Assembly (NCBI RefSeq): GCF_000003195.3
Contig: NC_012877.2
Coordinates: forward strand, 26,350,577-26,414,576
Direction: 5' to 3'
Length of the DNA stretch: 64,000 nt
Source: Sorghum bicolor
Taxonomy: Eukaryota; Streptophyta; Magnoliopsida; Poales; Poaceae
Shown: positions 45,011 to 57,053 of the stretch, in pieces
How positions within the stretch are numbered: the stretch's first letter is position 1
Layout: the number at the start of each line of letters is the position of its first letter
Made by a program: the position numbers and the translations under genes
Notes under the pieces: model-generated
Told to the model about the DNA's origin: nothing
The model's database searches: none
What the model saw: only the letters and a program-made list of their open reading frames with translations

Positions 45011-46059
45011 TATCGAGGGTATCAGTAAGGGGTATCCTAATTTATGCACATAACGAGATTACTTATACACAGATCGAGGCCCTCAACTCGACGTTCTAAT
45101 CAGCCATATGTTCATCGACGGCCGCAGCCTCAAAGACGGAAAAGGCGTCGAGCGAACCGCTCAGGGGTCGAGCATCAACTACCGTCGAATACGGAACTGG
45201 GCTCGAGCGAACCAGGAGGCGTCGAGCGCGAGGACACCGCCCGCCGCCTGACGCGCGCACGAGAACCCGGGCATTTAATGCGCCTGTTGCTTTCCCACCT
45301 AACACGCTAGTCACAGGAAGCGTGATGGGGAACAGGCATCCGTCCCGTCATTCTTTTTGCAGCCTTCCCCACCAAATGACCCAGAGCGTGTCAGGACGTG
45401 GGAAGCCGGGATGGAACGTCTAGTCAGGACCCCCTCGAGACGCCGAAAGTCAATGCTCTGGATAGCAAGGCACTACATGGCGTCTGACCCTCGACCAGAC
45501 GTGTTTCCTTCGTGGGGAAGGGTTGGGCGTCGACTGACGGCACTGCCACCACTCTGACGTATCAGCCGCCATGACGTACAAGCGTGCAACGGACAAACCG
45601 GCCCAAGACGGCGTACAGAGCGGGATATGAGGGCACGCGTAATCATCATCAAGCTACCAGGACGGGACGGCTCGAGACCATGTCGGTACGGAGGCCTCGA
45701 GTAGGTCAGCTCACCATGCCTCTATCAACCCCTACTCTGTCACCTATACATGTACCCTACGTCTCTCCTTGGAACTATAAAAGGGGAGACCCGGGAATGA
45801 ACACAGGAGACGAAACAACACCACACCCACACGTAGAGGAGTCTCCATACTCCATCCCAGTTCATACGCACTTGTATTTGCCCCTGTACAAGCACTTAGG
45901 TGCAAGATAATACAAACTCCCCTCCCCCACTGGACGTAGGGCCTTCTCTTGCCCGAACCAGGATAAATCTTTGTGTCTTCTTGCATCACCATCTGGGAAA
46001 GGGAAACACGCATACAAATTCACTCGTTGGTGCGACCCCCCGTGGGGAAAACACCGACA
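45011..46059 (+). repeat. 3' LTR of element B
   Basis: 1049 bp, starting TATCGAGG (a G-to-A change of the terminal TG) and ending ACCGACA. TATA box at 45776-45782. Confidence 0.93.
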
Positions 46060-46064
46060 GCCAC
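46060..46064. repeat. Target site duplication of element B, right
   Basis: GCCAC, identical to 31854-31858. Confidence 0.93.
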
Positions 46065-47722
46065 CGTGACACGGAACTGGTCACCCGCCTTAGGAGTGAG
46101 ACCAAGGCGCCGCATGGCCGCACCCTAGAGGAAGGTGTCGGTGGAGCCGGTGTCCTGGAGGGTGAGGAGGCGCTCGCCCTTGATCGTCACGGGCAGGAGC
46201 ATGGTGTGGTACGTCCTGATTCCAGCAAGAGCGTGTACAGAAACGACAAGGGTGTGAGCGTGAGCGTCCACTGCGGCGGCGGGCTCCTCAGGCAGGACTG
46301 CATTTATGGCCTCCGCGTCGCCGTCGTGGAAGTCGTCCACCTCCAGGAAGAACAGGCGGGGGCACACGTGCCCACGCACGTACTGCTCGTCGCAATTGTA
46401 GCAGAGGCCCTGGCGACGGCGTTCCTGCATCTCCGCCGGTGTCAAGCGACGGAAGGTGCGGGTGGGTGTAGCGGATCCGGTCGGATTCGGCGTCGTAGGA
46501 GCGGGCGCAACGGTCGTAGTGCCTCCCCCAGCAGCGAAGGAGACAGCCGCTAGGGAGGGCGGGTGCCATGCTGTGCAGGTGCGGCGAAGGCCGCGGCCTT
46601 GCGCTCGAACATGCGCGCCAGGTACATGGCCGTCTAGAGGTCGCCGGGGTCGTGCATTTCCACGTCCGCACGGATGTGGTCAGGTAATCCACCCACAAAG
46701 AGTTCCGCCTTCTGGCGGGTGGAGATGTCCCATGCGTGAGCAAGGTCCGCCTGAAAACGACCCGCGAACTCCTCCACTGTGGAGTGGAAGGGCAGCCGGC
46801 CTAGTTCCGCCAGGCGGGAGCCGCGAATTGGCGGTCCGAAGCGAAGGCGACACAGTTCCTTGAACCGATCCCTTGGCGGCTGGCCCTCGTCCTGCTCGAG
46901 GGCATAGTACCATGTCTGGGCGTCGCCCGTGAGGTGGTAGGACGCCATCCAGGTGTGCTGCGATGCCGGCGTGTGTTGGCCCCGGAAGAATTGCTCACAA
47001 TGCGTGAGCCAATTTAGTGGATCGACGGAGCCGTCGTACGTTGTGAACTCGATCCTGTGGAACTTGGGCGGCCCGTTGTGTTGCGCTGCTGCAGGGGCGC
47101 CACCCTCGTAGCCGGTCTCGGGGTAGGATGGTGCCGAGGGCGCCAGGTTGCCGCCCGGGATGAGGAGGCCGTTGGTGTCACTGTAGAGGGTACCCGACAT
47201 TGTCGGCGCGCCATTCTCGGGCACGTGCGACCGAGGAGGCACCGATGTGTAGACCGGCCCGGAGTAGCTCAGCGCCCATGGCGGGATCTGGGACGGTGAC
47301 GGCGGAAAGCGGAGCTGGTGGATCGGGACGGACGACGAAGGTGGCAGCGGTGACGTCGAGGGCGTTGCTTGGTGGGTCATCCCGTAGGTGTAGGAGGCCG
47401 CCGCTGAGGGCTGGATCGCGCCCGACGGGTTGATCTGCGGCAGGAGCGGTTGTTGCGGCGGTGGGTTGTTGAAGAGCTGGAGCACGGAGTTCATCGTCAG
47501 CCGCAGCTCGGCCATGCTGTGGCTGAGGTCGACGATGGCGGCCGTCGTCTGCTCCGGGGTGAAGACCGCGCGCGGCACCCCTTGCACGTCCTGTGCCAGT
47601 GGCTGTGAGGAGGTCGGCACCAGGGCCGATGTAGACGCGGGCAGCTGGGGCAGGACGGAGGAGGCGGGCGGTGCCGTTGTGGAGGAGGGCGAAACAGCGG
47701 TGGAGGCTGGAGGGATCGACAT
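46065..47722 (-). pseudogene. gag: Gag-protease of element C, degenerate
   Basis: The ATG at 47722-47720 lies two bases after the primer site. The N-terminus is Ser/Pro/Thr-rich, followed by a Gag domain (about 47030-46640, with QTWYYALEQDEG). A TAG at 46636-46634 and a frameshift before 46445 break the frame. A zinc knuckle of the form CX2CX7HXC is at about 46405-46365. The protease motif DTGS is near 46150. A TAG at 46127-46125 follows. The zinc knuckle type is common in plant chromoviruses, but the end that would show a chromodomain is not in the window. Confidence 0.8.
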
Positions 47723-47736
47723 GGCTCTGGATACCA
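47723..47736 (-). other. Primer-binding site of element C
   Basis: TGGTATCCAGAGCC, which equals the initiator tRNA-Met site TGGTATCAGAGCC with one inserted C. It runs directly into the gag ATG. Confidence 0.75.
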
Positions 47737-47739
47737 GGT

Positions 47740-48210
47740 TGGTATGTGCTACGCTGCGTAAGGCGTATGAGTGAAAGATGGGAGGACGAGGCTTGAACTG
47801 TCGGCGGCGAGTGGATGGCGCCGTGGCCGGCGGCAGGCTGCTACGAACGGGAATGGCAAGAACTAGATGGAGATAGGGCTGGGTGCCTAAGGGAGACAGG
47901 AAGTCTCAATCCCAGGCTGTCCTTTTCATTCGTCGTGGTTCAGTATTTATACTGGTTTCTTACAGACTTGATCCTAAACACAAGGAGGTCCTAACCACGC
48001 TAACTCCACAAACAAAGCTGCTAAGAATAGAGAAATGCTAATTCAAGGCACAGACATGCATCCCTACACTAATAGAATTATTCAAACAACCTTGCATGCT
48101 GCTACTAATTTTGGCGATCATTCTCAGCCAGTGGCAAGGCTCCGGGCTTGTCGAGCATAGCTCAGCCAGTAGCCCTAGTCCTTCGCTAGTACTGTTGACC
48201 CACCATAACA
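47740..48210 (-). repeat. 5' LTR of element C
   Basis: About 471 bp from TGTTATGG at 48210 to ...ATACCA near 47740; the 3' boundary is a best guess. A TATAAATA box is at 47951-47944 on the minus strand. Confidence 0.7.
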
Positions 48211-50344
48211 GGAAGCTCAGTTTGCTTTTGTTTGGAGATAGTGCTAATCTTGTTGCAATATAGGTGCACGAATTGCATGGAACGTACCATTTGCTTCGAA
48301 ATATATTTGGAAGCACCCAATAGAACTCCTAGATGACGTGTGTCATATAGAATCTGACTTCGGTCTCTTTGGAGATAGTGTTAGTTTCGGTGCAAGATAG
48401 GTACACGGTTTGTGCCTAATGCACTATAGGCTAAGAAACTATTTTGGACGCACACGATGGTACTCCTTGGTGAATAGGCTTAAGTGGAATCTTGGTCCTG
48501 TCTGTTTGGAGATAGTTCTAATCTTGATGCAAGATAGGTGCACGGTTTGCATGGAACATACCATATGCTCAGAAATCAATTTGGACAAAGCCGATGGAAC
48601 TGTAGATGCACCTGATGGAACTACTAGATGAAGTGTATCATACGAAATCTCGCTTCGGTCCAGTTGGAGATAGTATTAGTTTCGGTGCAAGATAGTTGCA
48701 TGGTTTGGGCCCAGTGCACCATAGGCTCAGAAATCGTTGTGGAAGTTCCCGATGGTACTCCTAGATGAAGTGGCTCAAGTGAAAGCTCGTTTCGGTGTGT
48801 TGGAGATAGAAATAATCTTGATGAAAGTTTGGTGTACGGTTTGCATGGAACGTACCATATTCTCATAAATCAATTTGGGCGTACCCGATAGAACTCCTAG
48901 ATCATGTGTGTCATATGGAATCTCGCTTCAATCTTTTTGGAGACAGTGTTAGTTTAGGTGCAAGATTGGTGCATGGTTTGCGCATAATGCACCATAGCTC
49001 AGAAACCATTATGGAAGCACCCGATGATAATCCTAGGTGAAGAGGCTCAAGTGGGAGGTTGGTTCGATCTGTTTGGAGATAGTTCTAATCTTGATGCAAC
49101 ATAGGTGCACGGTTTGCATGGAACATATCATATGCTAAGAAATCCATTTGAACGCACCCAAATAAAACTCCTAGATGACGTGTGATATAGAATCTTGCTT
49201 TGGTCTGTTTGGAGACAGAGTTAGTTTTGATGCAAGATAGGTACACAGTTTGTGCCTAATGCATCATAGGCTAAGAAACCATTTTGGATGCACCCGATGA
49301 TACTCCTCGGTAAAGGGGCTCAAGTGGAAGCTCAGTTTGCTTTTGTTTGGAGATAGTGCTAATCTTGATGCAAGATAGGTGCACGAATTGCATGGAACGT
49401 ACCATATGCTTCGAAATATATTTGGAAGCACCCAATCGAACTCCTAGATGACGTGTGTCATATAGAATCTCACTTCGGTCTCTTTGGAGATAGTGTTAGT
49501 TTCGGTGCAAGATAGGTACACGGTTTGTGCCTAATGCACCATAGGCTACGAAGCTATTTTGGACGCATGCGATGGTACTCCTTGGTGAAGAGGCTCATGT
49601 GGAATCTTGGTTCTGTTTGTTTGGAGATAGTTCTAATCTTGATGCAAGATAGGTGCACGGTTTGCATGGAACATACCATATGCTCAGAAATCAATTTGGA
49701 CACACTCGATGGAACTGTAGATGCACTCGATGGAACTACTAGATGAAGTGTATCATATGGAATCTCGCTTCGGTCCAGTTGGAGGTAGTATTAGTTTCGG
49801 TGCAAGATAGTTGCGTGGTTTGTGCCCAGTGCACCATAGGCTCAGAAATTGTTGTGGAAGTTCCCGATGGTACTCCTAGGTGAAGAGGCTCAAGTGAAAG
49901 CCCGGTTCGGTCTGTTTGGAGATAGTGCTAATCTTGATGAAAGATAGGTGTACGGTTTGCATGGAACGTACCATGTTCTCATAAATCAATTTGGACGCAC
50001 CCGATAGAACTCCTATATTTGGAAGCACCAAATAGAACTCCTAGATGATGTGTGTCATATAAAATCTCACTTTGGTCTCTTTGGAGATAGTGTTAGTTTC
50101 GGTGCAAGTACACGGTTTGTGCCTAATGCACCATAGGCTAAGAAACTATTTTGGACGCACGCGAAGGTACTCCTTGGTGAAGAGGCTCATGTGGAATCTT
50201 GGTTCTGTTTGTTTGGAGATAGTTCTAATCTTGATGCAAGATAGGTGCACGGTTTGCATGGAACATACCATATGCTCAGAAATCAATTTGGACACACCCG
50301 ATGGAACTGTGGATGCACCCGATGGAACTACTAGATGAAGTGTA
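48211..50344. repeat. Centromere-type satellite array, left block
   Basis: Monomers begin (at TTTGGAGATA or its variants) at 48231, 48368, 48505, 48663, 48799, 48936, 49072, 49208, 49346, 49483, 49620, 49778, 49915, 50080 and 50212. Most are 136-138 bp; 48505 and 49620 are 158 bp because of an internal 21-bp duplication. Two subtypes alternate, one with GCTAATCTTG and one with GTTAGTTTCG. Sequence and length resemble the Andropogoneae centromere satellite (CEN38/SCEN class) as I remember it. ORFs of 73-88 codons here are by-products of the repeat. Confidence 0.88.
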
Positions 50345-51662
50345 TTGTTGACGGTCCTTAAGTATCAAATTTAACTATCAAATAAACAAAGAAAAGGATC
50401 CAAATGAAATCAACATCAAGACTTAGGGTTTTATCTGACAGAATTCCACGAGTTTTGGTGTTTGTCTATTTCTGCAGGGGGTTATCAGGAAATAAGGAAG
50501 AAAGGCCCACACGTCGGGATTACATAGAGATATTAATGTGCTGCGCAATTATCTTACATCTAGAAGACTCCAGAAGCCACGAGACCGAAGCGGAGGCGAA
50601 ACGGGGCCAGAGACAGGGCGCCCACCCTGTCCTACTGGGCGCCCACCCACCTCCTGTGGCCAATCACGCTCAATCTCGCGGATTATGCTCCACCGACCTA
50701 AAGGATCAAGAATAACCGTTCAATCAATGTCGGTTTGATCCGACGGCCCAGGTTCACTTGAGGGGACTATAACACCAGACCCCTTGATCATTATTCATTA
50801 TTCATAGACAGAGCAAAAGCTAGGGTTTAGAGATGAGAGCTCTCCTCTCTTCTCTAAACTAGAGTAGATCTAGATAGTAGCGAGATGGAGAGCGAAGGAG
50901 GATTAGAGGAGAGGCCGGCCTGTCGGTTCTTCCTCCGGTTGTACTTCGCCATGATCAAGCTCTAATCAAGGTTGCTCATGGGATGACTCTGGTAATCTAC
51001 TTCTAATTCATTATGCAATTACTAATCATGTATGTTCTGGTTCACAACTCTTTTGAGTACTTCAAATCTATAGGACCCTATAGGTTAGAGTTGTAGTATA
51101 GGTGTAAGCGTGGTGCTTAGACCTAGATTACTTGTGGATATCCCCTGACTAGCCGGATCGTGTGGTAGGCCGCGTAGGTGACAGTTACGCTGGTCCCCTG
51201 TAGTCCACCTCTCGTTAGCAGGACGGGTAGGGTTTATCGGCCTAAGGATAAGCATCCTTTGTGGTGTACTCTTATCACGTGGTTCATCCCAGACATAGAC
51301 ATACCCCTTTGAAGTAGAGAAACCATAGTTATCCTCTCTATTCTGCTACCATCGCCCATATACTAGAATTGCTCTAATCTCTATTCCCATATTATCACTC
51401 ACTGTTATCTTACCTTTAATATTGTTCTTATTTAATTCTATCATCTTTCCTATTTACACCTATCTATCTATCTTGGTTAAGTTAGAGCGTAGTTGGTTCT
51501 CCCGTTTCCTTGTGGATACGATAAAACCTTTAACCGGGTAAAAGCTTCAACGGTATCCGTGCGCTTGCGGATTATCTGTGTGCGTATAAATACCATAATA
51601 CACTCTAGTGCCATGCTGGGGATGACAACCTAGTATTCAAGTGGTGTTAGCAAGTGTCAACA
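50345..51662 (+). repeat. 5' LTR of element F
   Basis: 1318 bp with perfect terminal inverted ends TGTTGAC and GTCAACA. The expected TATA site reads CTATAACACC here but CTATAAAACC in the 3' LTR. Confidence 0.9.
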
Positions 51663-51670
51663 AGCATTTT

Positions 51671-51688
51671 TGGCGCCGTTGCCGGGGA
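51671..51688 (+). other. Primer-binding site of element F (tRNA-Asp)
   Basis: TGGCGCCGTTGCCGGGGA complements the 3' end of plant tRNA-Asp, the primer typical of Athila-type elements. Confidence 0.85.
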
Positions 51689-51833
51689 AACGGTTGCTGA
51701 GTTGACTACGAATTAGCTTAATCATTTTCTAAAAAAATAATAATAAAATAATAATAAAAATATTTTCCTTTTTATCCTTTGCCTCATCTCTGCTATTCTT
51801 TCTTCTTATCTAATCCTTGATCTCTGGTCTATT

Positions 51834-53396
51834 ATGAATTCAAACATGTCTATCTATGAATTTCATAGACCTATGGGCACACATCTCGAACCACCAAAAT
51901 CTTCAAAGCCTATCATAGCATCTAGTTTTGAGATAGACCCCGAATACATAGAATTTATTCAAAAACAACCTTTCTCAGGAGAAGGTGAGGAAAACCCATA
52001 CACACACCTAAGAGAGTTTTATCGAGTCTGTGACCTCCTTCGCATAGAAGGCATGTCCGATGAGACCCTTAAATGGAAGCTCTTTCCGTTCTCTTTAACG
52101 GGAAAAGCTAGACATTGGTATAAACTCAAAGTAGGGAGTGTTAATGGAGATTGGAAGGAGTCATATAGTAGTTTTCTTTCTAAATATTTTCCAATCTCCA
52201 AAGTGGTGGAACTTCGGCGTGAGATTCTTTCTTTTAGACAACTGGAAGAAGAATCTCTTGGCAAATCATGGGACCGCTTTATTAACCTTACTCTCACTGG
52301 CCCAAAACTTTCTATTCCAGAAGAAGTTCTTCTAATTCACTTTTTTGAGGGCCTTAGTAGGAAAAATAAGCAAACCCTTCATGCGGCCTCTGGAGGATCT
52401 TTCCACCACCTATCCGCTAGTGAAGCTTGGAATTTGATTGATTTAATGAGCGGAAAGTCTCCTAGCTTTTATATCCCTGAGAAAGAGAAAGAACCAGTTC
52501 CTAGACAAGAAGAAGAAGTTTCGATAGCCAGATCACAACCACTTCAATCCCAAACTTTAGCTATCGATCCTAAACCATCAATACCCCAAAATTCTCCAAG
52601 GGAGGAAGGAATTCCGACCTTAAATCTTTCAGATGCTGATGGTTTAGACTTCTGGTTCCATAAGAGACCTACAAGCAGGGATAATTCAAATCCTTGCAAT
52701 AATGTTTCTCTTAGAGAATGTCCTGGTTCCTATCATGAAGAAGTCGAGGATGACATATCAAGTGAAGGAGAGCTAAGCCATATAGACAATTCTATCTACT
52801 CCCCTTCCATGTTCACAAGTTCTAAATCCATCCTTGACCTTAGAGATCCCTCTTATCCCTCTTCTTTTCAGTCTCATGATGATCCTAGCAATTCACCAAG
52901 ACTACCAAACCATAGGAGTCATGAAGACCATAAGGATGGCATGTCAAGTAATGCCATAGGAGAGCTAAGCCATATAGAAAATTCTAACACCTCCCCTATT
53001 TTGATCACAAGTTCTAAATGGCTAAAATGTGTAGAATGGATGGATAAGGAAGAAGCCTTAATGGGTTCTGACTTTGGCTCAATTTCAAATGGTGAGTTCT
53101 TGACTCCCTTTGAAGATGAGATTCATCCAACTATAGAAGAGGACATAAGTGAGACCAATCCAAGAGAAACTCTAAACATTCAGATTGGAGACGAAGATAA
53201 CATTAATGAGCATGGAATTTATTTCATAGCCACTTTGTTTACTCCATGCTCATATGCAACATCTTGCCAATCTATTGGTCTCTCCGACATCACCACACTT
53301 GAGATCTCCAACCCCCTCTTCCTTCCTATTTATAAAAACTTTAAAAGGGCGGTTGTCGATGCATATGTCTATAATAAATATTGCAGATCTCGTTGA
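51834..53396 (+). CDS. gag: Gag protein of element F
   Basis: An uninterrupted frame of 520 residues with a retrotransposon Gag (capsid-like) domain at about 45-205, including WKLFPFSLTGKARHWY near residues 82-97 and a distal SFRQLEEESLGKSWDRF. The second half is Ser/Pro/Glu-rich with two similar blocks (ELSHIDNS and ELSHIENS). There is no zinc knuckle and no protease. The frame is free of stops although nothing else in F codes, which suggests the protein is or was selected. It would form particles with Pol supplied by another element. Confidence 0.85.
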   Translation: MNSNMSIYEFHRPMGTHLEPPKSSKPIIASSFEIDPEYIEFIQKQPFSGEGEENPYTHLREFYRVCDLLRIEGMSDETLKWKLFPFSLTGKARHWYKLKVGSVNGDWKESYSSFLSKYFPISKVVELRREILSFRQLEEESLGKSWDRFINLTLTGPKLSIPEEVLLIHFFEGLSRKNKQTLHAASGGSFHHLSASEAWNLIDLMSGKSPSFYIPEKEKEPVPRQEEEVSIARSQPLQSQTLAIDPKPSIPQNSPREEGIPTLNLSDADGLDFWFHKRPTSRDNSNPCNNVSLRECPGSYHEEVEDDISSEGELSHIDNSIYSPSMFTSSKSILDLRDPSYPSSFQSHDDPSNSPRLPNHRSHEDHKDGMSSNAIGELSHIENSNTSPILITSSKWLKCVEWMDKEEALMGSDFGSISNGEFLTPFEDEIHPTIEEDISETNPRETLNIQIGDEDNINEHGIYFIATLFTPCSYATSCQSIGLSDITTLEISNPLFLPIYKNFKRAVVDAYVYNKYCRSR

Positions 53397-56300
53397 GTTG
53401 ATCTAGATATAGGTTGGCGTCGGAGGGGAAACCACTTCGCCAACACAAACTTATGGTTTCCCAAGGACAAGCTTAGTGTCTTAAAATAAGCATTGATCAG
53501 ATCGTAACATAAGCCTTTAATTATTTGCAACATTACCTTGTGTATTGAGCATATAAGGATAATTGTAAAAAAATATGTTCCTTCGGGTATTCTTGTCACT
53601 AACCTTTCTAAGATTCGAGCAAGAAGATCGGATGAACGACAAGCACAAGGTATGTCCAACCAATCATCATACAACATTGAATTAAATTCATCCAAACTTG
53701 AATTTTGCAAAATTCAAGCTTGGGGGAGTACTTTACATAAAAACATCCTTTGCCATGTTGCTATGCTGGTTGTCCCTACCTTTGAGACATGCTCAATTTG
53801 TTAAATACTAATCACACTACTTCATCAGATCTCTATAAATGCTGTCATGCTACCTTTGTCTATTTACTAGCAAGTGTTGGTTTGGAAGTACTCACCATAC
53901 TTCCACTGGCATTTAAATTAAGCATGGTGCTTAGGTTAAATAGCCTTCCTTAATCTGATTAGACATGGAGTCTAGTTTGGTTATTGAACTTTAAAAAAAA
54001 ACTGCTTGAGTAGATATTGGTATATTTTGTCGGACTAACCCCTGCAGAAAAACTTTCAATATCGATTTGGGAAGTCCTGAAATAAACTCACATCAGAGAC
54101 GAAGAGAGTGACACATGAAGTTTAACAATTTGCACAAGAAGGACATAGCTCATCATCATAGAGAGATGATCCATGGAGGGTGCCACAAACACGATGCACA
54201 ACCACTAAGAAAGGAAAGCTTCCACAAGATGATATTGTACCATCACTCTTCGAGCAAGGTAACATCTTAAGGTACTTGACTATCACTTTTATAAGCTTCT
54301 CCTTGGTTCTAACGTTCACATAAATAAAGAGACAAACATGTATGATTTATAACTCCAAATTAACCAACCTAACTGATTCAGCATGTTTAGTCCTTTAATC
54401 CTTGTTCCTAGTACTACCTCCATGAACCCACACTCCTAATCATATGAGCTAAAATGTTACACATTCAATCATTGAGAGATATAAAGAAAAAGACATATAC
54501 ATAGATAGATTATCTTTCCATAAGGTTGAGCGATCTGATCTGACAAATATTATAAGTGCTACACTCATGAACTTATCATCCATCAACTTTGTCTTGCTCA
54601 CTATGCTTAAGGTTAGAGAAGAACAAATACATTTTTGGTTCTGTTGGTGTTTTCCACCAACAGGGCCCATACACTTGATCTCTGCCTTGTCTCTATGAGC
54701 AGGTACACTACGAGCACAAACACACTGAGCAAGATACTGCTAACACCTCACTTCGAACTGCTGGGCAAACGAAGAACATGGGTGACACCGTATTAAAAGG
54801 TGCAGACGTCAAGGTCCGCACCTGAATCAAATGACGCACCTGAAGAATGAACACGGTGAGAAGTCTTGTCAAGAAGACTTAAAACACTGAACCCTCGCCG
54901 AAAGGTAAGATTGGTAGTTATCCATATTTATCCTTTCTGCATTCCCTTTTCCCTTTAATTATTTACTTTCCTTAAATAGATTTTTAGTTAATCATGCTAT
55001 CTTGAAAAGAAAATAAAAATGTTAAAAAATACTAAGCCCCATGTGAGTATACGAGTGGCATAAAACCCATAAGTACCTTCACTGTGGTGGCATAAAAATA
55101 AAATAAATATTTCTTTTCTACTTTATAAAATAAAAAAACAGGGAGTAATATTTATTGAGGAAGCTCAACGTGATGAAGGCTAGATATTTATGCTAACACT
55201 TAATTAGTTCCACAAGCTTTGTTGTCTATTTGAGCTCCACAGAATTTAAGAATCAAGAAGACTAGCAGACAGAGGACATTCTAATCGCTACCAGATTGCT
55301 GCTGACTTTCAAATACACCTCTGCCATTTGCTAGCTACATCAAGAGAAATTACGTCAAAATTCAGCTTGGGGGAGAGCACCCGTATTTATCTCGCTAAGT
55401 ATTTCTACCTATCTTTATACTTATATTATATTAGAATATTAAAATACATAAACTATGAAAAACCAAATAAAGATTTTATGCTTATATATATATATATCTT
55501 TTCTTAGTTTGCTAAATAAATAAATAAATAAAGTTTGCTATGAATCTTAATAATAAAACTCTAGCATGGATATGATGAATAGTTGCTCTGCCTAATTTGA
55601 AGTTCTCTCTCAAGTTTAGACATAACTGTTATAATATAAAGCTTGCTCTAGATCTAAACTTGTGGGATGAAAACTTGATCTAAAATCTAAGTTGTTAACG
55701 GATAAGATATGGGAAGGTTGAGCTGCTGTTTATCTGTTCCTAGAGATGCTAGAATTCTGGAGAATTTTATCTTTGAAAATCTTTAAAATATTGCATGATG
55801 AGTTCCTGTATGATGAAAGTTTAAATTTCTACCACAGCCATATATACATGCTTGCTAGACTTTGAGCCACACATTTATTATTTACTGCTTATGAGCATTG
55901 AGTGTGGTCAAGCTGTGTAGACCCTTAGGAGCTTGTCATGTGGTTAAATCAAGATTCACTTGCACGTTCACTCATATATATGCTACTTCTACTCCGGAAG
56001 TACCATCCACATATATCCATCCATTTCCATCTCCAGAATCACCTAAAAATATTCTACTCCTAATTCGGGAGAGAATAGCCAAAAACATCTGTGTTTTTCC
56101 TTTGTGAAATAAATGCTCAAGTTATCTTGCTACTACCACTTGCTATATTATCTTAAGAGATGAGTGCTCTGAAAAAAAAAGAAGAAAAAAAAGAGAAAAG
56201 AAAAAAAAAATAAACGAGGAAATAAAAAGGGGCAAGTGCCCGGAACCTCGAAAGAAAAGAAAAAGAGTGAGACGAGAGGTAAAAATGGATAAGTGTCCGA

Positions 56301-57053
56301 CAGTAGAATTAGGGGTAGAGGATACCCATCTGAGAGAAAAGAAAAAGAAGAGCATCTCATTCTCCTCATAAAGTTTCAAAAAGCAAGGAAGGTATGTATC
56401 CCCTCAAAAGAGCAAAAGTAGAATTAGACTTTCACCATTGTTATCACCATCATCACCATACACTATTCATTCGCCACACATGCACGTCTTGATTTGGCTT
56501 ATTGATTTATTTCTTTGGATCCATGGTTTGACTATACAATAAATGTCTTGTAAGTATGTATATTTTATCTCCCACCTATGAGCTCTAGATATTAAAGCCT
56601 TATTAGAGTAGGGTAAGAGAGAAGACAATGTCACTATCCCTTATACCACAAATACCACATATTTTGAGAGAAGGCATATACCATCACTACCTTGGTAAGG
56701 ATCCAGAAATACCACAAAAGAGAGATATGAGAGAGTCATACAAAGGAATCTCTGAGTTTTATTTGAAAATCTGCAAAAACTCCAGAGCTATAGCTGATCA
56801 AGAATAAGAGACATGGCACTTGACGGGACTGTTCCATCTTTTAACCACTCAAGACAGAAGTGACGGTTACAAGTCCCATGGTGAAAGGTAAAGTAAGTAA
56901 GTTTTAAGTCTTGACAGTTTACTCTAACTCAGAGATGAGACCTCATTTAAAAGCATGTGTACCATTAATTTTTAAAGATATTGCAACAACTTATGATCCA
57001 TAGCTGAGTCTATCCTTACTCAGGGACGAGCAAGAGGTAAGCTTGGGGGAGTT
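53397..57053 (+). other. Noncoding interior of element F
   Basis: About 3.66 kb, AT-rich, with only short unconvincing ORFs. It holds simple repeats (TA run near 55485, AAAT run near 55515, A/G-rich run 56157-56220) and the motif AGCTTGGGGGAG three times (near 53717, 55367 and 57040). No trace of RT or integrase is readable. Confidence 0.7.
57040..57053 (+). other. Polypurine tract of element F
   Basis: AGCTTGGGGGAGTT abuts the 3' LTR. Confidence 0.75.

Larger units (their letters stand above)
31859..46059 (+). mobile_element. Element B: complete 14.2-kb Tat-lineage gypsy retrotransposon
   Basis: The order is 5' LTR, primer site, gag-protease, pol, a convergent spacer, a spliced antisense gene, a polypurine-like tract and the 3' LTR. 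Both LTRs are 1049 bp and flanked by a perfect GCCAC duplication, so the boundaries are firm. It has the same design as element A. The coding parts carry many nonsense changes and two 1-nt deletions. The two LTRs differ by scattered, mostly transition, changes, so this is not a very recent insertion. Confidence 0.95.
46060..48210 (-). mobile_element. Element C: gypsy retrotransposon, 5' part, split by B and E
   Basis: The minus-strand order is LTR (48210-47740), primer site, gag and protease, continuing after element B at 31858-31435. The rest lies off the window beyond E, D and A. The LTR start abuts satellite at 48211, so C is the outermost element and inserted in the satellite array. Confidence 0.82.

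Noticed and set aside
47723..51688. tRNA genes suggested by tRNA-like 18-mers
   Set aside because: These are primer-binding sites next to LTR ends; no cloverleaf is present.
56143..56379. Minus-strand Phe/Ser/Leu-rich ORFs
   Set aside because: They come from an A/G-rich simple-sequence run.
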